From Amanita rubescens (lineage: Eukaryota > Basidiomycota > Agaricomycetes > Agaricales > Amanitaceae), in the NCBI GenBank assembly GCA_015039365.1, contig WION01000150.1:1-64000 (forward strand): 64,000 nt of DNA, read 5' to 3'. Numbering within the stretch: the first letter of the stretch is position 1; each line of letters begins with the position of its first letter. Shown piece by piece: positions 23,642 through 35,592 of this stretch. The position numbers and the translations under genes were made by a program. The notes beneath the pieces are model-generated. The model was not told the origin of the DNA, made no database searches, and saw nothing but the letters and a program-made list of their open reading frames with translations.

Positions 23642-24270
23642 CGCTGGCTTTCTCTAATCCAGGAAGTCCAGGACTCTGCATATTTATTGGCGGCTTTTAG
23701 AACGTATTCCCGATATATTACTGAGAGGGTCGCAGAAGCCATAGTACTTACTTGCATCAATATCATCAAAGGTTTTGACCTACGTAGCGAAGGTCCAAGC
23801 GGGACCTTACTATTTTCAGCTAAAGGACAGTGCCTGAACGTGGTCGACGTTTCGAAAGCGGTATACTTAGAAGCGCCATCAAGTGGAATCTGTCAGTAGC
23901 CGGGACCCCGACAGGATATAGGGACAGAACTTCCCCACACTCGAGAACGTGCTCGAGTTCATTGGGCACAATATGCATATCGGAACCAATAGAACAAAGC
24001 AGCCTGTGAAGCCGCTGTGCAAATTAACTGGTCTTGGCAGGAGAAAAAAATTTAGCCAGTCCCATGATTTTCTGAACCTGCAGCACCCTTGGGCTTGGTA
24101 GATTTATTTTAAGTAAACGGAGTCCAGGTCACCAAATCAGGCACAAACGTTGTTGATAGTTCACTTTCTTCCTTCATCAAAACTTGAGTTGTAAGTAGAT
24201 GGAACCACACACGTACAAAGACTAAACTCATAAACTTAAAACACTATCCAAAAAGAAATATACTTCCCGC
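23642..24270. other. Intergenic, about 630 bp
   Basis: Between DUF6533 copy C and the P450 gene, both on the minus strand. An open plus-strand frame at 23687-23899 is judged chance. No element is seen. Confidence 0.4.
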
Positions 24271-26455
24271 TCAACAAGCGAAGGATGCATCATCCTTCAA
24301 GACATGAATAAGGCTTGCCATATCGTTCGATCGTAAAGTCAATTGTATTCTGAACGGCTTTGGGTGCCTGTCAAATAAAGGAGAAAAGACTAAGAGACGG
24401 GCCGAATGGAAGGCATTTATAAAGTACATACACAGTAAGCCCACTGGTGTTTTCTCTCTTTAGTTCGACCTTAGCGCCATTTTCATCCGTGGCCGGGGAG
24501 ATCGCATACATTGTCAGGGTGTACGCCATAGCGAGCCATACGGAATGGACGGCGAGATGGCGGCCAGGACAAATCCTAGTACAGTTAGTCACAAACTTTA
24601 TCGCCACTGTAAAAACTAAATGTATACCTTCGGCCAAAGCCGAATGCACCTGCAACGGCAGGGTCAAGTTGCCGCCGTTTTCCCTCCTCTAAAAACCGCT
24701 CTGGAAGAAACCGTTCAGGATCGGGATACAATTCTTTATCGCGCGAAATAGCCCTGAGGTCTCTCAGCCCACGGTAATTATGATATCTGATAAAATAAAT
24801 TACCAATAATTCCCAAGGACCCGTGCACCTGGATGGGAGCTGGAGTTGGACACCGGAGTTTATTATCTGAGATTTACCTACCCTTTGGAATGAAGTATCC
24901 CTCATAAACATCGTCTTCAGTTGCTGTGTGGGGTACACCTAACGCTGTGTGAGACTCGAGTGATGGAACAGGTAAAATTGAGTACCTAGCGGCACCGTCG
25001 GATTCCATCTCAATGTTTCCAGTAGAAGCGCATCAAGGTAGGTTAGAGTTTCTCGATCGGCGAAATCAGGTAAGCGATTTCCCCCAACCACAGAGTCTAA
25101 CTCTTCGCGAGCGCGTCTCTGAGCGTCCGGAAACATGGCCATTGCTAGAACAAATGATTCAAGGAAAGAAACTGTCTAAAAGACATGTTCGGTTGATGTG
25201 CAATTGGTTAAGCAGCTTGAATCTCACAGTATCCGACCCAGCTAAGCAACGGTGTTGAGTACGGTAACATAATCGAAGACATTGGTACTCACCAGCGTAC
25301 GCTAATCCAGCACAATTCTTAACAATTTCCTCCGAGGCCGTATCGTGGGGCTTCTCGAAAAATTCAGAGACCATACATGGTCTAGCGTTCCCGCTGGCCT
25401 GTCAAGACAACATTTATTGAAAGAACAAAGTTTAGGGCATATAGCCATACGATAGCAGCTTTAACAGACTCGAATGGACTTTCTCTCAAACGAAAGGCGT
25501 GTTTTGCCCATTCTTTGGCTTGGCGTTTGAATTTGGCCCCCGGGAACCAAGCTGCGCGGGGAGATAATTAGGGCTACGGAGAAATCGGTGTCTCGTACTC
25601 ACATGGAATGTATTTGAGTGCGGGTATGTACTCTACTAGGTATGACCCAGCGTGAACGACCTGCAATAATGGACCGCCAGCCGCTTGTGCCAAACGAACG
25701 TATTCGTCGTTCTTTGGAGTAACATCATAACCATAGGTAATGCGCAGAATGATGCCTCCGGAAAAGCTAATATATGCGTAAATAAGACGGAAGAAAACAC
25801 GGCAGACGATTCTCACTGTCGAATATGGCTCACGAAGTCATCAGGCGTTGCGGAAAAGTTGGATACCAAGTCGAGGGCAGCGCGTCTTATGATGGGGAAA
25901 TATCCTTCAATAGCCCGCGACTGGAATGACTGATGGAAAACACGTCTGTGCTGCCTAAGGTTGTCACGGGGGCGAAATACGAAAGTTGGTATGTGTCAGG
26001 CACAATAGACTCGGTTGCTCACCTCCATCTATCTGAATACGTCATATGAAGGAAATCCCAATCCCATCCCATCAACTCGTCAGCCATAACCTACTCATGC
26101 GAGAAGAGTTCACCGGTCATGCAAGAATTCAGGAAATCATGGAACGCACCATGCGCGGACGACCAGAGTAAATCGAGGATCGTTTCTCGAATAGGTCCGT
26201 TACGGCTTTGGACGAGCTCAGAACGACCATCGGTTGTCCAAAGGTTTTGAGGTACATCACGTCTCCATACTTTTTGGCCCAGTCAGCGTAGGTCAGCCAG
26301 GCGTACTCATGAGGTACGTTGCGGACGAATCCAAAGAAAGGTACACCTCTAGGTCCAGGAGGCGTCGACACACCGCGCGGTAGGCGAGAAGTTCGCCAAG
26401 TGCGATAGACAAGAAAGACGAAACAACCAAGGAGGGCGAAAGATAGAAAAGACAT
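24271..26455 (-). CDS. Cytochrome P450 monooxygenase
   Basis: The N terminus is a membrane anchor, MSFLSFALLGCFVFLVYRTW, followed by the proline hinge STPPGPRGVPFFGFV. Then come VMADELMGWDWDFLHMTYSD, RQHRRVFHQSFQSRAI, the I-helix AAGSDTTVSFLESF (oxygen-activating AGxDT), the K-helix ExxR in LLLETLRWNPTVPLG, and the haem loop AFGFGRRICPGRHLAVHS with the cysteine ligand. The last exon gives HPKPFRIQLTLRSNDMASLI before the stop at 24271. These features agree with the large agaricomycete P450 groups often annotated 'O-methylsterigmatocystin oxidoreductase-like'. All key motifs are intact, so the enzyme should be active at the ER membrane. The substrate cannot be told from the neighbours, which are not a metabolic cluster. 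About nine short introns. Confidence 0.9.
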
Positions 26456-26863
26456 CGAAGGAGGGTGTTTGGGCCATTGAAGCAGCCTCTTTTTTACTCA
26501 TGGGTGCCCGAGCCGAACTAGAAGCATAAATAGTTTATTCCTCGGCTTTACCAGAAGAATTCCAGTACTAGTGCTGAGGGGCAGTTTTCCACGTACATAA
26601 GGGCAAGGTAAAACTGATTCCATTTTTGGCTCATGGAAGATATTCAAAGTCCAAAGTCGAAGGCTGCCGACATGTGTGGTATTTTAGGATGATTATCCGG
26701 GGCTACGACTCGCGATGTTCGCACGGTAATTATATACATGGACTTCGCAACCCATCAGCTGGCCTGTTAGAGACGAATCGATATGTGGTTATTCGGATTC
26801 ATTTTACGTACAAGTACAGATTATGAACATGAAACAATCAAATATGCTCAATGAAACCATCCC
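26456..26863. other. Intergenic, about 410 bp
   Basis: Upstream of the P450 start and downstream of the malate synthase stop. No feature beyond presumed promoter and 3' UTR is visible. Confidence 0.4.
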
Positions 26864-28762
26864 TTAAAGCGAAGAGCGGTACCAAACTGATTCGACCCCA
26901 TCGGCTGCGGCAAGGTATGACATCAGGTCGCTCGTTAGGAATTCGCTCGGCCATTGTTTTCTGATTTGATTCTTCAAATAGGTTGCGGAAATCTTGACAT
27001 GCTCGTCCTGCACACTGGGTGCAAGTTTCTTGATAGTAGGCACAAGCTCATCAATCTGCTGATCAACGAACTCGGGGGTGATAGGCCGACCATTATCGAG
27101 GCGCAATCCATAATGAACCCATTGCCAGAGTTGTACTCGAGTAATCTCCGCAGTCGCCGCATCTTCCATGAGGTAATTGAGAGGTATACATCCGTTACCA
27201 CCAATCCAAGCAGACATGTATGCGAGCGAGCAATCAATGTTTTCTCGGAAGCCCGCAAGCGTTATCTTGCCCGGTACCTTGGCATTGAGAAGGTCATCAG
27301 CGGTGACTTTGACTTCTTCGCGAAGAACGTGGTACTGATAAAAGCTTTAAAGAAGTTACTTGTGGAGAAAAGAAGGAATAATGTACCTGATTAGGCCCCA
27401 ACATATGATCGTCGAAGATTTTACGAGCGATCGTGTTTATGAGGGGATGAGCTATCCATGTACCATCGTGACCAGCGGTCACTTCGCGTAGCTTGTCGGA
27501 GCGAACCTTGTCCATTGCGACTTCATTCGCCTTGGCATCGTTTCTGATGGGGATCTGGGCAGACATGCCGCCCATTGCAGCAACCTTACGTCTAGAGCAG
27601 TATCAGACATCTCTCAAAGCTCCAGATAGGTTGATGTACCTGTGGCAAGTCTGAATTAAAAGCCTGACGTAGGCGTCCATGAATGGCACAGTCATCGTGA
27701 CATCCTTGCGATCGGGTAGAACTGCACTTCGGTCGGCGCGACGCTTCTTAATGAAGCTAAAAATATAATCCCATCTGGAGAAAGACCTCTTATCGATAAT
27801 AGGCCCATGGCTTGTGATATTAAACGTACCGGCCGCAGTTCAGACCCGAAGAATGATTCCGTAATTCGAACAAAATTTCTTCCATTTGGAACGCAGCTGG
27901 GAGTGTCTCGATAAGAACAGTTGCACGAATGGTGTTAACCGGCATCCCTATGTAGGATTGCGAGAATAAAAATACGTCGTTCCATAAACGAGCTTCAAGA
28001 TAATGTTCCATTTTGGGCAAGTAAAAGTAAGGACCATATCCACGCTTTACGAGCTCTTGAGCATTGTGGTAGAAATACATAGCAAAGTCGAATAGAGAGG
28101 CGGAGACAGGAGCATTATCGACAGCTACGCGGGGCTCATCGAGATGCCATCCTCGGGGGCTAAAGAAAGAGCCGAAAGTCAAAAAAAACCCCTACAATCG
28201 TAGACATGTTCAATAGACTTACCGAACAAGTAATACAGCCGGTTTATCAACCAGTTTATACTTCTTTCCCCCGGTCTCAAAATCAATCTGACGTTTTACG
28301 GCATCACGTAAATTGAGTTGTCCATTAAGCATATTTGCAAACGTCGGAGCACTGGAATCTATGAATAGCACATGGATCAGCGAACAGGAGAGCATTCAAG
28401 ATGCCGAACCCCTCACCTTCAAAATCAGCCATGAACGTCTTTGCGCCACTATTAAGGGCATTGATGACCATCTTCCTGTCTGTGGGGCCTGTAATCTCCA
28501 CCCGTCTATCCTCCAAGCCAGGAGCAGGTGGAGCACAGAGCCACGACGGGTCAGCACGAATGTGAGCTGTCTCCGGAGGGAAATCCAACTGGACGCCAGA
28601 GTCGAACTTCCTCTGGGCTCCGTCTCGTGCGGTGAGCAACGACTGACGCGTAGCCTCGAACGTCCTATGTAACGACGCGAGGAACAACAAAGCACCTTCG
28701 GTCAGAATTTCTGCCTGGGCATTTGGAGCAACCTGAGAAAGGATTTGAACACCTTGAACCAT
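26864..28762 (-). CDS. Malate synthase
   Basis: The protein starts [20 protein letters not shown] at 28762. It contains [20 protein letters not shown] and [10 protein letters not shown] (the Asp/Glu magnesium region), [31 protein letters not shown], and the family signature near [20 protein letters not shown]. The end has [39 protein letters not shown] and the terminal ESVWYRSSL. It condenses acetyl-CoA with glyoxylate to malate in the glyoxylate cycle, usually in peroxisomes. The C-terminal SSL is close to, but not, the canonical peroxisomal signal SKL/ARL. About five introns separate the blocks. No glyoxylate-cycle partner lies nearby. It is probably induced on acetate, ethanol or fatty acids. 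Confidence 0.95.
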
Positions 28763-29383
28763 GGCGGTAGAGAATAGAGCGAGGCAATGGAAAAGCTAGA
28801 CATGTCGTGCGCCTGTTTTGTAGGCAAATTACCGTTCTCGGCACTCCGTGGGTCTTCCGAGCCGTCGACGTCACCGTAGCGATGTCAGACCGTGGTGCAT
28901 GTGAATGTGAATCATGTGAATATGATTACTAAGCTAACTACGCTGCTACGGCAACTCAGGTTAAGGCTAAGCTATAACCTCGCCAGGAGAGGCAGGGACA
29001 AGGGAGGAGGCCTATAAACAGAGAAGGAGGCTACAAGCTAGGTAAAACTTACAGTAGGTAGCATAGGTGAGGGGGAAGGGTAAGAGACGAGTTTCGCTTA
29101 TCAGAAGATATTCCGGGAGCAGGCTCCGACTCGCAAAGTACCCTCACATGCGCCCGGAGAGCATGATACAGGTTGTATGCCGTTCCGCTGAGATGGAGGC
29201 CCTGCCCGGAAGCCTGCATAAGGCGGGAGAGGAGAAAGGCCGAACGTCGGCATGACCAGACAATGTTGTCCTGATGAAGCGTTCGCGCGGTTCCGAGAAC
29301 GGTGTGCATTGAGCAATAGCAGTAATATTATATACAACATGCCTGTATATAATCACGTCTTGGCTGTCGTACTCTCTTCCTCG
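28763..29383. other. Intergenic, about 620 bp
   Basis: Upstream region of malate synthase and downstream of GET1. It includes purine-rich stretches (28985-29095). Short open frames on both strands around 29050-29350 mirror each other and show no family resemblance. Promoter elements are likely but none could be named with confidence. Confidence 0.4.
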
Positions 29384-30209
29384 CTAGTTTGCCAATACGA
29401 ACCTACCGTACATTAGAAAAAGAGTATGATACCGGAACAAAAAAAAAGTACACTTGCCTGCAAAATCCTTCACAATCCGTTCGCATACCACTAACACCCT
29501 CTTACAAGCCATCTGCCACACTCCGACGCTTACAGATCCTACAAAACGCAAATTTTCTTTACTTCCACGTCATCGGAGCAAAGGAAAGGAACACCTACCT
29601 TTTGGCCCGAACGGGAATGCCAACCACCAAGTCAACGGACCAAACCACCCGGGAGGCAAATAAAATACGGCCGCCTTGCGGTACCACCATCCGACCACAA
29701 ATTGCACCCCGGTCGTGCCTACCCATATCACGGAATTAAATTTAACAGAAAATGCCGTCCTGCTACTCGCGATTTCTCCATCTACAACACGCGGACGGAT
29801 AAAAAAAACAAAACAAAGAACATCAACGCCCTTCCGTTAGCCTTTTTTAGTAAAGAACACGGAAGACCGCAGTACGCACTCAGTTTCTCAAGATCCGTTA
29901 ATCCTTTATCCACGCTCCGCTTTAGCTTCATGTATTTGGCAAAATGATCCTTGGCGCTAAGCCTTAGGAGCTCCGCTTTTTTGGTCAACAGGTCCTTTTT
30001 CAGTTCCCGCTGCTGTTTGGCCAAGTCCGACCTGGTTACCCAAAGGTACCACTCATAGGCCTGTGAATAACAATACGAATACGCGTTAAAGCTGGTCGCT
30101 CGTCAACCGGTAGATTGAAGCGTACCCGTTCTAGTAATACAGACTTCCCTACCCAGGATATGAGTTGCGTCACAAATGTCAGCACGAAGATCGTTAGAAA
30201 CAGCGACAT
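29384..30209 (-). CDS. GET1: GET1 (WRB-like) receptor subunit for tail-anchored proteins
   Basis: Exon 1 starts [20 protein letters not shown], a luminal-facing helix. Exon 2 gives [20 protein letters not shown] and [20 protein letters not shown], the cytosolic coiled coil that binds Get3, then [13 protein letters not shown]. Exon 3, after an intron of about 100 nt, gives [40 protein letters not shown] and [15 protein letters not shown] (helices two and three). The last exon begins [16 protein letters not shown] and runs to a stop at 29384. The order helix, coiled coil, two helices is that of Get1, which with Get2 inserts tail-anchored proteins in the ER. An upstream in-frame ATG at 30350 would add about 47 hydrophilic residues and is rejected because Get1 begins at the first helix. 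Confidence 0.88.
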
Positions 30210-30618
30210 GGTATGGTTGTGCGGGGAGAAAAATGTGAGGCACGACGGGCCCGATGCCTTGTCGTCGTGGCTCTTGCTGCCACGTGACCCGTTACTCCTA
30301 CACTTATGGCACTTTCTACTATCTAGTACGGGTCGAGGAGTCCCGGTCATTCATTCAGATGAAAAGAAATCCATTGACCATAAATAAAATTATATAATGT
30401 TGTTACAATCCTCTGGTACATCGTATAGGATAGATGGGTATTATGTAGTATCCATGGCGGTTAGTTGGTACAGATGATATGAAAATCGAAAATGATGGAG
30501 CGAGCTGAAAAGAGGGAGAGGAGTTAAACGAAAAGAGAAGAGAAATAAGTATCGTAAAAAAGAAACTCTCGTGGTAATATAGATAAGAAAAGAAAAGACA
30601 GAAACGAGACTTGCCGAT
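30210..30618. other. Intergenic, about 410 bp
   Basis: Upstream of GET1 and downstream of the coiled-coil protein gene. An A/G-rich run around 30485-30600 (on the plus strand) is the only visible composition feature. Confidence 0.4.
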
Positions 30619-33600
30619 CTAATAGATTAATTTGGCGAGGGTTCGGACGGCTCGGCGGCCTTGGTCAAGGACTTTGCGAGGCGTGTTTGTGTTTGCCTTT
30701 TGAGGGTTATTGGAGCGGACAGGAATATTGGAAAGCGGTGCGCGCTTCCCTGCCGGAGTATTCGAAACCACTGGGGGCGTCGGTAACGGAGAGACCTGGA
30801 CAGTCTTGAGTGCAGAAGACACAGTTGGACGGCGGATGCCCCTCCTGGGTATGGAACTTCGCTGCCTCGGAGTGATGGCGCCGGAGTGTTTTGAACTGGG
30901 AGGTCGATTTTCTTTCCCTACGGCAGAAGTCATACGGTGGTGAGTTTGGATACTCTTATGGCGCGAAATGGCAGATGTGGGATCTTCAGCTTGCTCGGCC
31001 TTGTTGGATGCAAAGGAGATTCGACGGAGACGTTTGAGGCCGCTAGAGATCGACTGCTTGAGTTTAGACGAGCTGGCTGAGAGTCGTTGTAAGCTTGAAA
31101 AGGATCTTTTCGATGCCGAATTCGGTAATTCGGCGGATTTGTCACCGCCCTTTGACGGCTCAGAAACCTCAGTGATTTCAGAAGTAGTAGGCGCAGAAGC
31201 GGACATTCCTTCCCGTTTTTTAGAAGGGATCAAGTCGTCATCGCTGTCGTTGCGCAAAATGGGATTGACACGACCATCGACAGGAACTTCGTCGATATAT
31301 TCGAGACCAAGACTTTCTTGGGAATACTGGAAAAATTGTCAAAGACGATAACGGCTTGAAGTCAAGTGACTTACAGAAACATGTTCTATGTGGTCGACAA
31401 CGTAGTTCCTGACCATAGACACGGAAAAAGTTTCAACTAATCCAGGCCCAGGGGAACCGCCAATTGAGAGAGCAGGTGATCCAGGCAACTCATCATTTTC
31501 GTCTTTGTCAAAGAGTCCGGGGGGAGCCATGCCTAGGCCATCTTCACCAAACAACGCACGTCCGGGGATGTAGGGGCGTATAACCCTCGCTGGTGCTTCG
31601 CAAGTGAAAGAGGAGTGTTCGGAGGGCGCGGGTGACGACATTATGGCAGGCGAAGCTTGAGCAGACTCTATCCGAGGCGATACAACAGACTCGGATGTCG
31701 GATCCTCGCAGATTTCTTCAGGGAAAAAAATATGGGACGATGCAACAGGCACTTCAGAGGACATGTCCTGACTGGATTCTTCAAGGACAATGATAGAGGA
31801 CGACGCGACAGGCACTTCAGATTTCATCTCCTGTTTGGATGCTGGGCTCGAGGAGGCCGGTGGTGGGGAATGGCGAGACACTTTTCCAGTCTTGAGTTTG
31901 CTGAGAAGATTGTCGATACAGTTCAATTCCAGTGTTTCTTTAGGGAGGCAGGCATCGAGAACGAGAGACATCGACGATGACGACGGAGTGACGAACCCTG
32001 CATGTCCCAGGTCCGTTTGAGCTTTCATCTTCCAAAACTGATATTTCTTGGTTGCTTCACGTAGATTACCTTCAAGTTTAGGCGCATCTCTTGATTGCAT
32101 CGAGGTAAATTTCTTGGGGGCGGTCTCCGACGATGGCAGGCAAGATAGTAGACCAAGGGCTATCAAACCTCGTCGCAGCGTCTTTGATGGCTGTAACTAA
32201 TGCAGCATCGGCATTACCGCCATTACAGACGTTGTAAGCGGCGTTGAATAAGACCGGAGCATGAAGCTTAATGTCAATCATCGCGCCAATGAAACGCTTC
32301 ATCTGGTTGATCTCCCAATCTTGCTTGCCGAGAACTTTGAGATGATCGAATTTGATATTATTCAGGGCTCTCTTGAGCTTGACGTTCATATTCCACTCGG
32401 CGTGATATTTATTCTGGAGTTGATTAAATTCTTCAGCCATCGTTTCTCGTAGTTTGGAATTTTCTTGGTTGGCACCACTGATATCTTTCTCTAGTCTCTC
32501 TATCTTTTGATCCAGTCTTTCAATCTGATCGTTGTACAGTTCCATTATTTTCTCGTGATCGCAAGCGGAAGGGATAGAGTTATCGCTCTTGTGATTACGG
32601 TCATTTGCTGTTGGACGGCTGGGTATATCGCTCTTAGGACTGCAGTCGAGCTTGGTTTGGATCACGAAAGGAGGCAGGGAGGCTGTCGAGCTTGGTTTTT
32701 CGACACCGAAGAAGACAGCAAAATCGTCAATTTCCTTTAAGAGTTTTGCGCATTCATCTTCACGCGGGGATGCCATTTTCATGTTCCGCCACGAAGCTCC
32801 AACAGATTTACGAAAATTTAAAGGCTTGATCTCAGGTAACTTAATGATAGATTTGTTGCTGTCCGCAGGCACCAAGGATTCTCCGGAAGGAACACCTTGT
32901 TCAACAGGAGACTCGCAGTTGGTTGACGGAATTGGTGCGGAAGAGGATACAAAGTCGCCAGCTTGAGAGGTAGGTTCTTCGCCCAGCTTACTTTGATTCT
33001 CTGAGGATGGAACTGACTCGGGAGAAGGTTCAGGGGCGCTTAAGGCAATTTGCTCCTCCGACTTGGGTGAGCCGCTTTCTGAAGATAAGATTGCTTCAAG
33101 GTTGTTAAAGCCTTCAGGGCGAGGGGTAGACTCTTGCTGAAGCTCGATTGAATTCTCTGAGGACGAGACGGCCTCGAATGTACTAGAAGGCGCGGCACGA
33201 GGAGTAGATTGCTCGTCCACCTCGGGCAAGTCGTTTTCTGGAGAGCATACAGACTCAGAATTTCTGTGCGAGAAAATAGAGGAATCTACTCACCGTCCTG
33301 AACAGTCAAGTTATCCTCTCCATTGGAAGAGAGCGAGAAGTGGAGAGTAGATTGCTCGTTTGACTGAGACAAGTTGATTTCTGAAGGTGAGATTGGCTCT
33401 GGATCACTAGAAGGGACAGCGAGAATAGGCGCTTCGTCCGGCTTGGGCGAGTTGCTCTCAGAAGACAAAAGAGCGGATTGGTTCATTAGCTTGGGAACTG
33501 CAGAAAAGATGGGCCAGAAGAAGCGTCAAAGTCACTAGAGGACATACCCGAGTCCGAGACCAGCTGGGGTTGAAGGATAGGACGAAACTCTTCTAAGAAG

Positions 33601-33752
33601 CGAGAAGAGATGCCATGGAGCTCCTCCATGTTAGGCAGAGAGCGCGATTGAAGGGTCGGCGGCGACGAGACGGCAGTATCAAGCGATTTCTGATCCTTTC
33701 GTAGACGGCGAGATATATTAAACAGCGAGGAAGACTTGAAGAACGGCGCCAT
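30619..33752 (-). CDS. Large disordered protein with degenerate Ser/Glu repeats and a central coiled coil, unknown function
   Basis: I do not recognise this family. The first exon starts MAPFFKSSSLFNISRRLRKD. An intron at about 33500-33549 joins SDS to VPKLMNQSALL, and another near 33260-33290 joins QDGE to NSESVCSPEN. Residues from about 90 to 250 carry a loose repeat with the pattern SSExxSxxxxEQ (examples SSESNSPKPDEAP, SSESGSPKSEEQI, SSENQSKLGEEPT). Then come ERLDQKIERLEKDISGANQE and NSKLRETMAEEFNQLQNKYH, a clear coiled coil, followed by a helical part ending KDAATRFDSPWSTILPAIV. The C-terminal 350 residues are Ser/Pro rich with short basic patches (SSKLKQSISSGLKRLRRISF, KENRPP, ITPRQRSSIPRRG). 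The basic C terminus and KENRPP suggest a nuclear or cell-cycle-linked protein, but this is only a guess. At least four introns. Confidence 0.6.
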
Positions 33753-34759
33753 TATGAAGACAGTAAGCTCTTTGAGACGTAGTCAAGATGCTTGTACGCT
33801 GACAGATGGAAGTAGAAGGAAAGACGTAGTTGCCCAGCGCGGACTGTTTATAAGAGTCTGTAAACGATAAACAATCGGCGATCGCGTCTGAGTCGCGTTT
33901 AGGAGACATTTGCGTCATCGCAAACATACGGCCCGTTCTGGACCTCCGAGTCCCCGGCAACACACACTCGCCACGACATGTCAAAGGATGATTTTCGGCA
34001 TTGCAGCAAGGCCATCGTCACGGACAGGAAAGACTCCGAGCATATACGACTCATGGACATATACGATCCCTGGTCATCGAGTAGTTAGCAAACGATAAAT
34101 GCGACTCTGAATCACACCAATTGCACTAGGACTGTATAACATGCTGTCATAGTTTAGATTCGTTGAATAATGGAACATGGTTATGCGTGTGCTGCAGTCT
34201 GAGCCTTCCTCTCTGCTCATCTATCCCAACACCTTCACCCACAAATCGTTGCTTGGACAAAATACATGATGACGAGAGAGGGTAGGGGCAGTTTAGATGT
34301 TCAACTTGGTTCTTCTCCAATGACGGCGTTTAGCGTTGTACTAGGGTCCCTCAGTATCAAAATTAGACGTTGCTAATTGCACGCACTTGAATTTTTGTGT
34401 CCGTTTTTAGGCGGAACCATTGGGGAATCGGCCTGCGAACGTACATTTAGCAAAGGAAAAGAGGACGACAGACATATCAGCGCACCTGTTTTGCTTGCCA
34501 GCCTTTGCGAGCTTTTGCTTGATGCGGAATGTCTTATGCGAAGGCTAATACAATGTCAAGCTCAGGATATCAATATCAGAACAGGTAGCTCACCATTGTG
34601 TTGTTGGCCGATTCAGTCGATGTGTCTTGCAATACCGAGCGTGCGAAAAGGTAAGGTTCAGGCAACTTGCGCCAGCTGTACAGTTTTTCGTTCGGCGCTT
34701 GCCGAGTGTTTGATTGCCTATTCTGGTTGCTCGTCTAATAATAGAAAACTCGGTTCAAC
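33753..34759. other. Intergenic, about 1 kb, between divergent genes
   Basis: This should hold the promoters of the coiled-coil protein (minus) and FKBP (plus). A plus-strand open frame of 144 codons (34377-34811) runs into the FKBP start region in another frame; its composition (many Cys, Leu, Ser) and lack of any motif make it doubtful. No repeat was found. Confidence 0.4.
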
Positions 34760-35381
34760 ATGCAGCTACGTTTCATTTCGTGTCTTTTGCTTCTGGCCGC
34801 TGGACTTGTAATCGCCACCGACGTCGACGAGTTGAAGATTGAGACGACGTATACGCCCTCGAAATGTGCCTTCAAAGCCCAGAAGGGAGACAATTTAAAG
34901 GTTCACTATGTAAGCTCAAAGTTGTCTAGTACTACATAATTTGGGTTCTAACACTGCACTCAGACGGGCAAGCTGTTCTCTGACGGCAGTGAATTTGACT
35001 CTAGGTACTACGTTCGTTGTTCCTCTACGAGTATAAAGTAATGGATTGTTTTGGCAGTCACAACCGCGGTGTTCCTCTACCATTGAAACGTATGTATAAA
35101 TGGACGACATTGTTAGTCAGCTAACCATGCGGTAGTTGGGGCGGGACAAGTGATCAAGGGCTGGGAAGAGGGACTCGAAGGGATGTGCTTGAATGAGAAG
35201 CGGGCGCTGACGATCCCGTCAAGGATGGCATATGGTAAGCGCAGAGTACATGAGGATGAATAAAACTGAGCAGAGCACAGGGAGTCGTGGGTTCGGTAAC
35301 GTAATTCCGCCTCAGTCAGCGCTGGTGTTTGATGTTGAGTTGGTCGGATTGGAACCGCAGGGAGGGAGAGACGAGCTCTAG
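34760..35381 (+). CDS. ER-luminal FKBP-type peptidyl-prolyl isomerase (FKBP2-like)
   Basis: The start [20 protein letters not shown] at 34760 is a signal peptide. The FKBP domain follows over four introns: [14 protein letters not shown] strand ([10 protein letters not shown]), [85 protein letters not shown]. Residues of the FK506 pocket are present (Tyr of VHY, Phe-Asp of EFDS, Val-Ile-x-x-Trp of VIKGW, Phe of VFDVEL). The protein ends GGRDEL, an HDEL-like ER retrieval signal. Length is about 140 residues, as expected for FKBP2. It catalyses prolyl cis-trans isomerisation on folding secretory proteins. The start is preferred over upstream frames because of the signal peptide. Confidence 0.93.
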
Positions 35382-35450
35382 TGTATGGTAACGTAAGCGG
35401 GTTGACACGACCCTGAATGCCAAGACCATGTTTTATTCCTGGATGTGCTT
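35379..35450 (+). repeat. Direct repeat R1, left copy (at the FKBP stop)
   Basis: Starting at the FKBP stop codon, the string ctctagtg and then gtaagcg...ccctgaatgccaagac...ttttattcctgga recurs at about 36711-36778 with scattered mismatches. The longest shared block is ccctgaatgccaagac. The copies bound a degenerate stretch of about 1.3 kb. Confidence 0.7.
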
Positions 35451-35592
35451 AGCCTCGAAGACTTTGTGAATATAGTCTCATCTGCGACGGTCGTGGCCAG
35501 AGCTGACGCGCTGACGAGCAGGAGCGATCGAAGCTGACGTTTCACTTTGGCCTCGAAACTACGACCACCTGATTAACATTCAAAATTGAACC

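Noticed and set aside
24271..28762. A biosynthetic cluster around the P450
   Set aside because: The neighbours are malate synthase and DUF6533 proteins; there is no terpene, polyketide or peptide synthase and no pathway logic.
30210..30350. Upstream start of GET1
   Set aside because: It would add a hydrophilic leader before the first helix, unlike known Get1 proteins.
34377..34811. A 144-codon plus-strand open frame before the FKBP gene
   Set aside because: It overlaps the FKBP start in another frame, has no recognisable motif, and its composition is what chance would give; the signal peptide and domain of FKBP decide the gene here.
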